Positions 44,101-53,322 of a DNA stretch of 64,000 nucleotides are shown piece after piece. The notes beneath the pieces were generated by a model, which worked only from the letters and a program-made list of their open reading frames with translations, ran no database searches and was not told where the DNA came from. Source of the DNA: Pseudomonas sp. M47T1 (GTDB lineage Bacteria > Pseudomonadota > Gammaproteobacteria > Pseudomonadales > Pseudomonadaceae); assembly GCF_000263855.1 (NCBI RefSeq), contig NZ_AJWX01000003.1, positions 347,097-411,096 of the forward strand, in the 5' to 3' direction. Made by a program: the position numbers and the translations under genes. Positions within the stretch are counted from its first letter, which is position 1. Each line of letters starts with the position of its first letter.

Positions 44101-47100
44101 CGCGCCACAAGTGGCCGGCATTGGCACCACCGAAAACTTCGTGCTGGTAACCACCGACAGCGCGGGCAACCACGTGGTCAGCGACCTGACCATCAAAATC
44201 GTCAACGACCAGCCCGTGGCCCTGGCCGACTCGGTTACCCTCACCGAAGGCCAGGTGGCCCAGGGCAACGTGCTGGCCAACGATGTCTCCGGCGCCGACG
44301 GCTTTGCCGGTGTGGTGGGCGTCAAGGCGGGCAGCGATACCACCACGCCGGTAAGCGGCGGCGTGGGCAGCGTGGTTGTGGGCACTTATGGCGAACTGGT
44401 GATCTTGGCCGACGGCAGCAGCATCTACCACGCCAACGCCAACTCGGTGGGCGTCACAGGCGCTACCGATGTGTTCACCTACTCGGTAGCGGACAAGGAC
44501 GGTGACATCAGCACCACCACCGTCACCATCAACATCAACGACTCGGGCCTGGTGGCCAAGAACGTCAATGGCGTGACCGTGTTCGAAGCCGCGCTGGACC
44601 TGGTCAAGGACGGCAACGACCTGGCACCGGGCACTTCCGTGGGCAGCCACCCGGACTGGACCTCGGAAACCGCCAGCGGCACCGTGGCCGGTTCTGTCAC
44701 CGGTGGCGTCGGCGCGCTGACCTACAGCGTGTTCGGCTCTGACGCCAGTGGCGACATCAAGGGCCAGTACGGCGTGCTGCACATGAACGCCGATGGTACC
44801 TACACCTACACCTTGACGACTGCACCGCAGGTGCCAGGCATCGGTACCACCGAGTCCTTCACCCTGGTGACTACCGACAGTGTCGGCAACCATGTTGCCA
44901 GCACCCTGACGGTCAAGATCGTCGATGACCAGCCTCATGCGTTCCCGGACTTCGCGCACCTCGTCGAAGGCCAGACCGCCCAGGGCAATGTGCTGGCCAA
45001 CGACGTGTCGGGCGCGGACGGCTTTGCCGGCGTGGTCGGCGTGAAAGCGGGTATCGACGTCAGCAAGGCGGTCATCGGCGGTGTAGGCACGGTCATCCAG
45101 GGCCAGTATGGCGAGCTGATCATCGCGGCCGACGGCACCAGTATCTACCACGCCAATGCCAACTCGGTCGGCCACTTCGGCATCGACGTATTCACTTATT
45201 CGGTTGCGGACAAAGACGGCGACATCAGCACCACCACCCTCACCATCAAGATTGATGATTCGGGCCTGAAGGCCAGCAACGTCAATGGCGTGACCGTGTT
45301 CGAAGCCGCGCTGGACCTGGTCAAGGACGGCAACGACCTGGCCGCAGGCAACTCGGTGGGCAGCCACCCGGACTGGACCTCGGAAACCGCCAGCGGCACC
45401 GTGGCCGGTTCTGTCACCGGTGGCGTCGGCGCGCTGAACTACAGCGTCTACGGCACTGACGCCAGCGGCGACATCAAGGGTCAGTACGGCGTGCTGCACA
45501 TGAACGCCGACGGTACCTACACCTACACCCTGACCATCGCGCCGCAAGTGGCCGGTATCGGCACAACCGAAACCTTCGCCGTGGTGACCACCGACAGTGT
45601 CGGCAACCACGTGGCCAGTACCCTGACCATCAAGATCGTCGACGATCAGCCGCAGGCTTACCCGGACTTCGCGCACATCACTGAAGGCCAGACGGCCCAG
45701 GGCAATGTGCTGGCCAACGACGTGTCGGGCGCCGACGGCTTCGCCGGCGTGGTCGGCGTGAAAGCCGGCGCCGACACCAGCAAGGCCGTGACCACCGGCG
45801 TTGGCACCGTGATTCAGGGCCAATACGGCGAGCTGTTCATCGCCGCCGACGGCACCAGCACCTACCATGCCAATGCCAACTCGGTGAATCACGTCGGCAT
45901 CGACGTATTTACCTACTCGGTAGCGGATAAAGACGGCGACATCAGCACCACTACCTTGACCATCAAGGTCGGCGATTCGCACCTCACCGCCACCAATGTC
46001 GACGGCGTGACCGTGTTCGAAGCCGCGCTGGACCTGGTCAAGGACGGTAACGACCTGGCCGCAGGCAACTCGGTGGGCAGCCACCCGGACTGGACCTCGG
46101 AAACCGCCAGCGGCACCGTGGCCGGTTCTGTCACCGGTGGCGTCGGCGCGCTGAACTACAGCGTCTACGGCACTGACGCCAGCGGCGACATCAAGGGTCA
46201 ATACGGCGTGCTGCACATGAACGCCGACGGTACCTACACCTACACCCTGACCACCGCGCCGCAAGTGGCCGGTATCGGCACCACCGAAACCTTCGCTGTG
46301 GTGACCACCGACAGCGTTGGCAACCACGTGGCCAGCCAGCTGACCATCAAAATCGTCGACGACCAGCCCCAGGCCTACCCGGACTCCGCGCATATCCTCG
46401 AAGGCCAACTGGCCCAGGGCAACGTGCTGCAGAACGACGTGTCGGGCGCGGACGGTTTCGCCGGCGTGGTCGGCGTCAAGGCCGGCAGCGATACCAGCAC
46501 TAACGTCCTGGGCGGCGTGGGCACCATCATCCAGGGCCAATACGGCCAACTGGTGATCGCCGCGGACGGGTCCAGCTACTACCACGCCAACCCGAACTCG
46601 GCCGCCGCCGGTGATGTGACTGACACCTTCGTCTACTCGGTCGCCGACAAGGATGGCGATGTCAGCACCACCACGCTGACCATCAGCATCGGCAATGCAG
46701 GCCTGCACATCGTGCCCGGCGACGGCGCGGGCGTGACCGTGGCTGAAGCCGCCCTGGACCTGAACCAGGATGGCAAGGACCTGGCCGCCGGTACCGTGAC
46801 GGGCAGCAACCCCGATTCCACCGCCGAAACCGGCTCCGGTTCGGTAGCCGGTTCCGTGGCGGGCGGCGTGGGCACCATTACCTACAGTATCGACGGCGCC
46901 AGCAATGGCTTGTTCACCACCGCCCACGGGGTGATCCAGCTCAACGCCGACGGCAGCTACACCTACACCCTGACCTCGGCGCCGAAAACCGACCCTTCGG
47001 CCAACAACGGCGCCGACACCACCACCGACACTGTCACCTACCGGGCCACCGACAGCCAGGGCAACACCATTACCAACCAGTTGACCATCAACATCACTGA

Positions 47101-49576
47101 CGATGTGCCCCAGGCGGGCGCCATCGACCGTGCGGTGATTGCGCCGGAGGTCAACTCCAACGTGCTGCTGGTGATCGACATCTCGGGGAGCATGGACGAT
47201 CCTTCCGGGGTGGGTAAGCTGTCGCGCCTGGATCTGGCCAAGGTGTCGATCGACAAGCTGTTGGACCAGTACAGCGGCATGGGCGACGTGAAAGTGCAGG
47301 TGGTCACCTTCAGCAACGGCGTCAGCACGCCGAGCAGCGTCTGGGTCGACGTGGCTACCGCCAAGGCGTATATCGCCGGGCTGCATGCCAACGGCGGCAC
47401 CAACTATGACTACGCCCTGTCGGGCGCCGAGTCGGCGTTCAACACCAACGGCAAGCTGGTGGGCGGCCAGAACGTGGCCTACTTCTTCTCCGACGGCAAC
47501 CCTACGCTGTCCAGCACCCACCCCACTTCGGGTGGCAGCCAGTCGGGCAGCGAGACCAACCCCAACCTGGGCGATGGCATCGACACCACCGAAGAGAAGG
47601 CCTGGACCGACTTCCTCAACGCCAATGACATCAAGGCTTACGCCATTGGCCTGGGCAACGGCGTCGACAGTCAGTACCTGAACCCCATCGCCTATGACGG
47701 CACCACCGGCACCAACACCAATGCCACCGTGGTCACCAACCTCAATAACCTGGGCAGCGTGCTCAGTGGCACGGTGCAGGCCGTGGCCCTGACCGGCAGC
47801 CTGTTGACCAACGGCACCTTCGGCGCCGACGGTGGCTTCATCAAGTCGATCACCATCGACGGCGTGACCTACACCTACGATCCGAAGGCCAACAATGGCG
47901 AAGGGGGCATGACCACTGCCGGCGGCACCAGCGCGGGCACCTTCGACACCACCACCAACAGCATCAGCGTGGCCACCAGCCATGGCAGTACCGTGGTGGT
48001 GGATATGGACAACGGCGCCTACACCTATAGTTCGGCGTCCAGCGGCTCCACGGCGACCTTCACCGACAAGGTCACCTTCGTGCTGGCGGACAATGACGGC
48101 GACCTGTCCAATGCCGCCAACCTGGACATCACCGTGACCCCGAACTCGCCGCCAGTGGCGGTGGCTGATCACGTGATCACCAACATCCTGTCGTCCACCA
48201 TCATTGTGCCCAGCGAGGCATTGGCGGCCAACGACACCGATGCCAATGGCGACCCGTTGACCGTGGCCAATACCGGCTTCGACACCGGTTGGGCACCCAA
48301 AGGCGCAGACTTCACCGCTACCACGGTGCAGACCATCCAGTTCAATGGCACCAGCAACCTCAGCAGCAACCAGATCAAGACCATTGACCGCAGTGACTTC
48401 AACGCCAACACCAGCAACATGACGGCATTGTTGGTGGTCAGCGGCTTCCTCGGCGCGGTGGGCTTTGGCAGCAATGCCAACGCCAGCGACAGCATCACCG
48501 TGCACCTGAAAGCCGGGGAAAGCCTGAACCTGAGCGACGCCAGTAACAGCCACCTGAACATGACCTGGCAGCTGGGCAACGGCAGTGCCACCACCCTGGG
48601 TGATGGCGGCGTACTGACCGCCAGCACTGACGGTGACTACACCATTCACGTCAGCCACGCCGCCAACCACACCGGTCAGACGGCCTACACCCTGGACATG
48701 AGCATCAACTACGCCGGGGCCGCCAACTACACCCCGGACCTGCCGGCGACCTACACCGTCACCGACAACCATGGCGGCAGCGACACCGCGGCGGCGACCA
48801 TCACCTACCAGGACGGCCATACCCTGACCGGCACGGCGGGCGATGACATCCTGATCAGCAACGACAGCGGCAGCACCTTGCTGGGCCTGGCGGGCAACGA
48901 CTTCATGATCGGCGGAGCGGGCAACGACAAGTTCGACGGCGGTACCGGGGTCAACACCGTCAGCTACCACGCCGCCAAGGGGCCGGTCACCGTAGACCTG
49001 AGCAACACCGGTGTGCAGGACACGGTCAATGCCGGTCACGATCAGTTGATCAATATCCAGAACCTGATTGGCTCCGATTACGGCGACCACCTGACCGGCA
49101 ACAGCCAGGCCAACGTCATCACCGGTGGCGCGGGCAATGACGTGATCAATGGCGGTGGCGGCAACGACACCATCATCGGCGGCCTGGGTGACAACACCCT
49201 GACCGGCGGCGACGGCGCCGACACCTTCAAGTACCTGGCTGGCAACACGGGCCACGACACCATCACCGACTTCGCCCTGGGCACCGACAAGCTGGACCTG
49301 TCGCAACTGCTGCAAGGTGACGGTGCCACGGCGTCGACCCTGGATGACTACCTGCACTTCAAGGTCACCGGTTCGGGTTCCGGGCTGGTATCGAGCATCG
49401 ACGTCAGCGCCACCGCCGGCGGCGCCACCACCCAGACCATCGACCTGCAGGGGGTCAACGTGGCCACCCACTACGGCATCACCCCAGGGGCGGGCGGCAC
49501 CATCTCATCCCACGACACGGCAACCATCATTGGTGGCATGCTGGGGGATCATTCGTTGAAGGTGGATGTAGCGTAA
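41105..49576 (+). CDS. lapA: Giant type I-secreted RTX adhesin, LapA type
   Basis: A 2823-residue cell-surface adhesin. Residues 1-about 120 are the retention module (MATLIGVVSQVIGHVFAMGA...), with the LapG target TAAG at 116-119. Then come two T1SS-143/VCBS-like segments (DEANLADGSNPQTAALTQSS; NEANLANGSSPAAAALTQTG), six tandem units of about 240 residues each containing DVSGADGFAGVVGVKAG (about 690-1998), a von Willebrand A domain with the MIDAS motif DISGSMDD (about 2015-2230), and Ca-binding RTX repeats (GGAGNDKFDGG, GGAGNDVINGGGGNDTIIGG; about 2600-2710) with a type I secretion C-terminus. The ATG at 41105 follows GAGGAG. At 2823 residues it is much shorter than KT2440 LapA (over 8000). 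Confidence 0.95.
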   Translation: MATLIGVVSQVIGHVFAMGADGTRREVHQGDRLFVGEQLDTGADGAVAVHLENGKELTLGRGSEVTLSQQMLGGDWAPHVATQEATAPTQADLTDVQKIQQAIAAGADPTKAAEATAAGPAALGTSTQGGAEGGGHSFVLLTETGGAIAPVLGYATAGFNGVADFTVPQVAALTNANTAALVVDNGVTLTGLGNGVSVDEANLADGSNPQTAALTQSSSFTVTAADGLSNLVVGGITVVNNGAVVGIGQSITTGLGNTLTITGYNPTTGQVSYSYTLTGPDTQPAGGGANTVTENLGVSATDSNGTNSSGSFTVTVVDDVPHAINDNPTTPATEQNLVLTGNVLTNDIQGADRIPITATSGPITAGTYTGTYGTLVLASDGTYTYTLNAAGQAFNDLHGGGKGTDSFTYTLNDADGDTSTAVLTLNINNINDAVTITAPDVNGVNTTVNEANLANGSSPAAAALTQTGQFTVSAPDGLQTLTIGGVSVVTNGVGISSPVSVVTQLGTLTINSYNATTGVVSYSYTLTHADTHPDVQGPNTITDTFAVVATDTDGSTASTQLTTTIVDDVPKAVADTETVTEGVTLQGNVLTNDASGADGFGGVVGVKAGSDTSTAVSGGVGVAIEGTYGTLTINADGSSSYHANANITKDGAVSDTFTYSVADKDGDISTTTVTVTINDAGLKATNVDGATVFEAALPTGSHPDSTAEVGTGTVAGSVTGGVGALTYSLQGADANGNVTSQYGTLHLNTDGSYTYTLNVAPQVPGLGTLDTFTLVTTDSVGNQVDSQVTIKIVDDTPTAVPDAVTMAEGQIAQGNVLANDISGADGFAGVVGVRAGSDTSTPVSGGVGTVIAGAYGQLLIQADGSAVYHANANSVGEAGATDTFTYSVMDKDGDISTTTVTITINDAGLVAKNVDGVTVFEAALDTTKDGNDLAAGTSTGSHPDSPLETASGTVVGSVTGGVGTLTYSVYGSDTNGDMKGQYGVIHMNADGTYTYTLVTAPQVAGIGTTENFVLVTTDSAGNHVVSDLTIKIVNDQPVALADSVTLTEGQVAQGNVLANDVSGADGFAGVVGVKAGSDTTTPVSGGVGSVVVGTYGELVILADGSSIYHANANSVGVTGATDVFTYSVADKDGDISTTTVTININDSGLVAKNVNGVTVFEAALDLVKDGNDLAPGTSVGSHPDWTSETASGTVAGSVTGGVGALTYSVFGSDASGDIKGQYGVLHMNADGTYTYTLTTAPQVPGIGTTESFTLVTTDSVGNHVASTLTVKIVDDQPHAFPDFAHLVEGQTAQGNVLANDVSGADGFAGVVGVKAGIDVSKAVIGGVGTVIQGQYGELIIAADGTSIYHANANSVGHFGIDVFTYSVADKDGDISTTTLTIKIDDSGLKASNVNGVTVFEAALDLVKDGNDLAAGNSVGSHPDWTSETASGTVAGSVTGGVGALNYSVYGTDASGDIKGQYGVLHMNADGTYTYTLTIAPQVAGIGTTETFAVVTTDSVGNHVASTLTIKIVDDQPQAYPDFAHITEGQTAQGNVLANDVSGADGFAGVVGVKAGADTSKAVTTGVGTVIQGQYGELFIAADGTSTYHANANSVNHVGIDVFTYSVADKDGDISTTTLTIKVGDSHLTATNVDGVTVFEAALDLVKDGNDLAAGNSVGSHPDWTSETASGTVAGSVTGGVGALNYSVYGTDASGDIKGQYGVLHMNADGTYTYTLTTAPQVAGIGTTETFAVVTTDSVGNHVASQLTIKIVDDQPQAYPDSAHILEGQLAQGNVLQNDVSGADGFAGVVGVKAGSDTSTNVLGGVGTIIQGQYGQLVIAADGSSYYHANPNSAAAGDVTDTFVYSVADKDGDVSTTTLTISIGNAGLHIVPGDGAGVTVAEAALDLNQDGKDLAAGTVTGSNPDSTAETGSGSVAGSVAGGVGTITYSIDGASNGLFTTAHGVIQLNADGSYTYTLTSAPKTDPSANNGADTTTDTVTYRATDSQGNTITNQLTINITDDVPQAGAIDRAVIAPEVNSNVLLVIDISGSMDDPSGVGKLSRLDLAKVSIDKLLDQYSGMGDVKVQVVTFSNGVSTPSSVWVDVATAKAYIAGLHANGGTNYDYALSGAESAFNTNGKLVGGQNVAYFFSDGNPTLSSTHPTSGGSQSGSETNPNLGDGIDTTEEKAWTDFLNANDIKAYAIGLGNGVDSQYLNPIAYDGTTGTNTNATVVTNLNNLGSVLSGTVQAVALTGSLLTNGTFGADGGFIKSITIDGVTYTYDPKANNGEGGMTTAGGTSAGTFDTTTNSISVATSHGSTVVVDMDNGAYTYSSASSGSTATFTDKVTFVLADNDGDLSNAANLDITVTPNSPPVAVADHVITNILSSTIIVPSEALAANDTDANGDPLTVANTGFDTGWAPKGADFTATTVQTIQFNGTSNLSSNQIKTIDRSDFNANTSNMTALLVVSGFLGAVGFGSNANASDSITVHLKAGESLNLSDASNSHLNMTWQLGNGSATTLGDGGVLTASTDGDYTIHVSHAANHTGQTAYTLDMSINYAGAANYTPDLPATYTVTDNHGGSDTAAATITYQDGHTLTGTAGDDILISNDSGSTLLGLAGNDFMIGGAGNDKFDGGTGVNTVSYHAAKGPVTVDLSNTGVQDTVNAGHDQLINIQNLIGSDYGDHLTGNSQANVITGGAGNDVINGGGGNDTIIGGLGDNTLTGGDGADTFKYLAGNTGHDTITDFALGTDKLDLSQLLQGDGATASTLDDYLHFKVTGSGSGLVSSIDVSATAGGATTQTIDLQGVNVATHYGITPGAGGTISSHDTATIIGGMLGDHSLKVDVA
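43174..46733 (+). repeat. lapA: Tandem repeat array inside lapA (period 717-726 bases)
   Basis: The phrase encoding VTVFEAALD recurs at about 43174, 43854, 44574, 45291 and 46008, and as VTVAEAALD at 46734, giving units of 680, 720, 717, 717 and 726 bases. Units starting at 45291 and 46008 differ by only about five bases over their first 300, so they have been copied recently. The first unit lacks the KDGNDL insert. The array is coding and in frame. Confidence 0.9.
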
Positions 49577-49591
49577 GGGTGTTTGGCTAGA

Positions 49592-49626
49592 TAAAAAATC
49601 CCGCCTTCGTGGCGGGATTTTTTTAT
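49592..49626 (+). terminator. lapA: Rho-independent terminator of lapA (probably bidirectional)
   Basis: AAAAAATCCCGCC-TTCG-TGGCGGGATTTTTTT forms a stem with a stable tetraloop and T/A tracts on both sides, 15 bases after the stop codon. Confidence 0.95.
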
Positions 49627-49646
49627 TCTGTTTCGTCGCCGCGGAT

Positions 49647-49739
49647 TTGCAGCCGCTGCCGCCAGGCTGCGCTGGCCGGTGTGAACCCAGAAGCTCTCCA
49701 GTGAGGCACAGGGCCCGCGCAGCCTTCGGCAGCCTACAA
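49647..49739. repeat. Imperfect inverted REP pair (GCTGCCGCCAGGCTGCGC type)
   Basis: GCCGCTGCCGCCAGGCTGCG from about 49652 faces GCGCAGCCTTCGGCAGCC at about 49718-49735, just downstream of lapD. It belongs to the same family as 5176-5267. Confidence 0.75.
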
Positions 49740-49747
49740 GGCAGGCA

Positions 49748-51691
49748 TCAAACCTGCGCCACCGGTGGCCCTATCAGGCGCCCCATTGCCCCATGCAACC
49801 CCAGCTCCTTCAACACCTCCAACTCGCCGGCCGTCTCCACCATCTCGGCTATCAACGGCATGTCGATGCTGTTGGTGGCGCGGTAGATGGCTTCGATGAA
49901 CAGACGCTTGTCGCTCTGCTGATCGATGGCGCGGATGTAGCTGCCGTCGATCTTCAGGTACGCCAGGCCCAGGTGGGTGAAGTTGCCGATCTGGCTGAAG
50001 CGGCCGCCAAAGTGTTGCAGGCCAAAGCGGTAGCCGGTGTCGCGAATGGCCTGGCTAAGGGCTTGCAACTGCTCGGGTGGGGGCAGGTGGCGCTCGTCCG
50101 CTTCCAGTGTCAGCAGGTGGGCCTGGCCTGGGCTGGCCTTGAGCATGTCGAGAAGGGGTGTGAGGTGCTCTACGCGGCGCAAGGTGGTGCCCGACAGGCT
50201 CAAGGCCAGGGGGTGCGGGTGTTCCTGCAAATAGTCCAGGGTGTGTTCGAGCATGGCCAGGTCGAAGCGCGCAGACCAGCCCAGGCGTTCGATCCAGGGC
50301 AGGAAGTGCGCGGCGGCCACGGCTTCGCCGGCGGGGTCCAGCAGGCGTGACAGCACCTTGTGGTGCAGAACCTGCCCGGGTTCGGCGCACGGCACCACCG
50401 GCTGGAAATACAGCTTGAGCTTGCGCAGCGTCAGTGCCTCGTCGATCCAGGTGCGCCACTGCGCCGGGTTCTGGATGGGCGCGCCGTTGAAGTGGGCCAG
50501 CACCGCCCAGGCGCGCTGCGGATGGTTCTGCGCCTCGGTGAGCGCCTGGTCAAGGTGCATGTACACGGTGCTCAGGGTTTCGCCGGGCTTGTAGGCCACA
50601 ATGCCGATGTGCGCCACGGGGGAGCGATCACTGGCACCGGTCAGGTAGAAGTTTTCCAGTTGGCGGCTGAGGTCATCGGCCAGTTGTTCGGCCTCTTCGC
50701 TGGTGACCGCCGGTGCCAGCAGGCTGAATTCGCCACCGCGGTTGCGGGCGGCGGTCCAATGGCTGCGGCGCGGTTCCTTGAGCAGTTTGGTCAGCACCTC
50801 ACCCACCTCGGCAATCAGCGCGTCGGTGCGCTGGCCGCCCATGCGCTGGTTGAGGCCCGCCAGGTCATTGACCCGCAGCATCAGCACAAAGCCTTCGGTG
50901 TTCTGCTCGGTGACCATCAACTGGTTGGTCAACTGGGTGTCGAACAGGCGGCGGTTGGCAAGGCCGGTGAGCGTGTCCTGGTAGGACTCTTCACGCAACT
51001 TCTCGCTGCGCGCTGCTTCTTCGGCAAACAGCGCCTTGAGCTTTTCCACCATCTGGTTCATGGCCAGCACCACCCGCCGCAGTTCCGGGGTGCGCGGTAT
51101 TTTCGGCAGGCTGAGAAACTCGCGGTGGCTGATGGCGTTGGCCTGGTTGACCATGCTGTCCAATGGTTGCAGCTGCTTGCGCAGCAGCCAGCCGCCGAAA
51201 ATGGCGCTCAGCAGGCCGCACAGGGCCAGCCAGGCCAGGCTGCCGATGGCGGTTTCCCACAGCTTGGCCAGGGCGAATTGCGGGTTGCTCAGCACCTCCA
51301 CGCGGGCCGCCTGTTCCCAGCCACGCATCACCAGGGCGTCACCGCCCTGGGGCTTGAGGTTGACCAAGTGCACGAACCAGCTGGGCACCTCGCCGGTGCC
51401 CGGCTCTGCGGTGCGTTCCACCATCGTGCTGTTATCGCCGATATTCACCACGCGGATGTTGGAGAAGTAGCCGCTGTCGAAAATCGACGACACCATGAGC
51501 TCCACCATCGCCGGGTCGTCCACATGGGGTGCCAGCGACAACCCCAGCGCCGTGGCGGCGTCCTGGCCGTGGGAGCGCAGTTGGCTGACCAACTGCTCGC
51601 GCGAGTTCTCGAGGCCAACGAAAAAGCTGCCGCTGAAGGCCACCACCAGGAACAGGCAGATCGCCAGGAACAGTTGCTTGAGTAATGACAT
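49748..51691 (-). CDS. lapD: Inside-out c-di-GMP receptor LapD
   Basis: A 647-residue inner-membrane receptor. One helix at residues 5-25 (LFLAICLFLVVAFSGSFFVG), a periplasmic LapD/MoxY-N domain (about 26-150) that binds LapG, a second helix (LAWLALCGLLSAIFGGWLL), a HAMP segment, then degenerate GGDEF (RGGEF near 318) and EAL (KVLSR near 447) domains. Both catalytic sites are degenerate, as in known LapD: it binds c-di-GMP with the EAL domain but does not turn it over. The start at 51691 is 9 bases after lapG; the two form an operon that is convergent with lapA. Confidence 0.95.
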   Translation of the reverse strand: MSLLKQLFLAICLFLVVAFSGSFFVGLENSREQLVSQLRSHGQDAATALGLSLAPHVDDPAMVELMVSSIFDSGYFSNIRVVNIGDNSTMVERTAEPGTGEVPSWFVHLVNLKPQGGDALVMRGWEQAARVEVLSNPQFALAKLWETAIGSLAWLALCGLLSAIFGGWLLRKQLQPLDSMVNQANAISHREFLSLPKIPRTPELRRVVLAMNQMVEKLKALFAEEAARSEKLREESYQDTLTGLANRRLFDTQLTNQLMVTEQNTEGFVLMLRVNDLAGLNQRMGGQRTDALIAEVGEVLTKLLKEPRRSHWTAARNRGGEFSLLAPAVTSEEAEQLADDLSRQLENFYLTGASDRSPVAHIGIVAYKPGETLSTVYMHLDQALTEAQNHPQRAWAVLAHFNGAPIQNPAQWRTWIDEALTLRKLKLYFQPVVPCAEPGQVLHHKVLSRLLDPAGEAVAAAHFLPWIERLGWSARFDLAMLEHTLDYLQEHPHPLALSLSGTTLRRVEHLTPLLDMLKASPGQAHLLTLEADERHLPPPEQLQALSQAIRDTGYRFGLQHFGGRFSQIGNFTHLGLAYLKIDGSYIRAIDQQSDKRLFIEAIYRATNSIDMPLIAEMVETAGELEVLKELGLHGAMGRLIGPPVAQV

Positions 51692-51700
51692 TGGGCACTC

Positions 51701-52408
51701 CTATCCGTCGCCGATGGTAAAGCCTTCGGCTTTCATTTTTTGCAGCACGTCCTGCCAGCGCGACAGTTTCTTGCTGTCGCTGCTGCGGGCACTGGCCGAG
51801 GCGCCGGGTAAATACACGCCTTCGGCATTGAAGGCATACACCGGCAGCAAATCCTTGCGCTGGGAAGCGGGTTTGATGTCGCCGATCAGGTTGTCGAGCA
51901 CCAGTGGGTCAGCACGGTCGGTGGCGTAGTAGGCCAGCACCATGTGCGCCTGGTTCAGGCTCAGGGCCTTGACGTAGGTAATGCGCAGTTTCTCGGCCGG
52001 CACGCCCAGGCGGCGCAGGCTGAAGTATTTGGCAATGGCATAGTCTTCACAGTCCCCGGCGCCTTTCCACAGCGCTTCGAGCGGGGTGGCCCAGTAGTCT
52101 TCGACGTGCCATACGGTCATGTCATCCTTGAAGGCCATCTGGCGGTTGAAGAAGCTGTTGACGATGCTCAGTTTCTCCAGCTCCGGCCTGTCGCCGCTGG
52201 TTTGCAGCAATGTGGCCCAGGCTTCCATGCGCCCGCGCGCCGAGCCCAGCCCACCGTAGTGCTGGTCAGCCTTGTTGATGATTTGCGTGAAGTCCCAGTC
52301 AGGCCAGTTTTCTCCGGCCACGGTCAGCGACAGGCACAGGACTACCCAGCCACACAGGCGCCAGAGCCTTGGCGAGAGCCATCCGTGTCGACGCGGGCGT
52401 TGGGGCAT
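51701..52408 (-). CDS. lapG: Periplasmic LapA-cleaving cysteine protease LapG
   Basis: A 235-residue transglutaminase-like cysteine protease (DUF920/peptidase C93). After an N-terminal signal/anchor segment (LWRLCGWVVLCLSLTVAGEN), the catalytic triad is visible: Cys120 in KGAGDCEDYA, His155 in NQAHMVLAY and Asp172 in LVLDNL. A DxE/D-type calcium site is expected for the family. It cuts LapA after the first Ala of TAAG unless sequestered by LapD. It is the first gene of lapG-lapD. Confidence 0.95.
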   Translation of the reverse strand: MPQRPRRHGWLSPRLWRLCGWVVLCLSLTVAGENWPDWDFTQIINKADQHYGGLGSARGRMEAWATLLQTSGDRPELEKLSIVNSFFNRQMAFKDDMTVWHVEDYWATPLEALWKGAGDCEDYAIAKYFSLRRLGVPAEKLRITYVKALSLNQAHMVLAYYATDRADPLVLDNLIGDIKPASQRKDLLPVYAFNAEGVYLPGASASARSSDSKKLSRWQDVLQKMKAEGFTIGDG

Positions 52409-52579
52409 GCCAGGGGCACTCTGTGATCAGTCGACAGAGTTTAGGAGATGGCGATCAGACAGCACAGGGGAAGGGCGTATATATTTTTATTCAAGCGGCA
52501 CGCTCATGTACCGCTTTGGTGGAATCGGGTTCTACCGGCGAAAAGAGTCACGCATGATTTATGAAATACCGCGGTGACC

Positions 52580-52605
52580 TTTTCGCGGGCAGAGCCCGTT
52601 CCCAC
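52580..52605. repeat. Single REP arm (TTCGCGGGCAGAGCCCG type)
   Basis: TTTTCGCGGGCAGAGCCCGT followed by TCCCAC lies just after the YecA-like gene; a decayed partner (CTACCGGCGAAAAGAG) is near 52530. The 200-base gap between lapG and this point holds no gene. Confidence 0.7.
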
Positions 52606-52608
52606 GTA

Positions 52609-53196
52609 TCAGTGGTGACGCGGCTTGAGGATGGCCGGTTTTTCGTCCGGTGCGTTGCACAGCAGATACAGGGCCGTCAGCGCCTCGGGGATCTGCACGA
52701 TCATGTCGTCCTGCAGGTTGGCGTCGGCGGCGATGTCGGCGAATTCGGGCTGTTCGTCGAACAGCCCGGAACCGACCATGATCGGCAGCAGCATTTCGCT
52801 CACTTCATCCTCGGCGGTTTCGAACCAGGCCGCTTCGCGCATGAACACGCCTTCCATGAAGCCGATGCACCAGCCGCGCAGCTCGGAGTCGTCCGCCTCT
52901 TCGCCCAGGTCCAGGTCGCATGGCAGCTCGAATTCCTCGTCGCTGGCCAGCTGGCGGGCGATGTGGGCCTTGAGCGCAACCAGCGTGCCTTCGATCTCTT
53001 CACGCTGTGCCGCATCGGTATAGTGCGGCTCTTCAGCGAACAGGGCGTCGATCCATTCACGGTCCGGGACGGCCTCGGAACAGACGGACAGCGCGGTCAG
53101 ATAGCCGTGAGCGGCCACGAAGTCCAGCGCTTCCTCGTGCAGCTCATCGGCGTCGAGGAAGGCTTGCAGGCGGTTCAGTTGCTCAGCGAAGGACAT
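52609..53196 (-). CDS. YecA/UPF0149 family protein
   Basis: A 195-residue acidic protein of the UPF0149 (YgfB/YecA) family. Family blocks are MSFAEQLNRLQAFLDADELH, GYLTALSVCSEAVPDREWID, RGWCIGFMEGVFMREAAWF and EALTALYLLCNAPDEKPAIL. It lacks the C-terminal zinc SEC-C motif of longer YecA proteins. Function is unknown; it is cytosolic. It is divergent from recQ across 255 bases that contain recQ promoter-like sequence and no other gene. Confidence 0.9.
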   Translation of the reverse strand: MSFAEQLNRLQAFLDADELHEEALDFVAAHGYLTALSVCSEAVPDREWIDALFAEEPHYTDAAQREEIEGTLVALKAHIARQLASDEEFELPCDLDLGEEADDSELRGWCIGFMEGVFMREAAWFETAEDEVSEMLLPIMVGSGLFDEQPEFADIAADANLQDDMIVQIPEALTALYLLCNAPDEKPAILKPRHH

Positions 53197-53316
53197 TAAA
53201 AGGCTACCTTGAAGAATTTACGATAGTGAATTCTAGGCCTTGTTACGCCCCGCGCGCCACCCAAGCCTGCAAAACATGGCCTTATCAGTGGTGCCCTGTG
53301 CAGCCGAGCGCTCGGG

Positions 53317-53322
53317 TATAAT
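53317..53322 (+). promoter_or_regulatory. recQ: Consensus -10 box upstream of recQ
   Basis: TATAAT, preceded by GGG rather than an extended TGn, lies 130 bases upstream of the recQ start. No clear -35 box is visible 17 bases before it. Confidence 0.4.

Noticed and set aside
43174..46733. Regularly spaced repeats that might suggest a CRISPR array
   Set aside because: The period is about 720 bases, in frame and coding for adhesin domains; no short repeat-spacer pattern exists in the window.
40856..49471. A 2871-codon open frame on the minus strand opposite lapA
   Set aside because: It mirrors the repetitive GC-rich adhesin gene, whose codon bias keeps the antisense frame free of stops. It has no ribosome site and its Gly/Val/Ala/His-rich product shows no domains.
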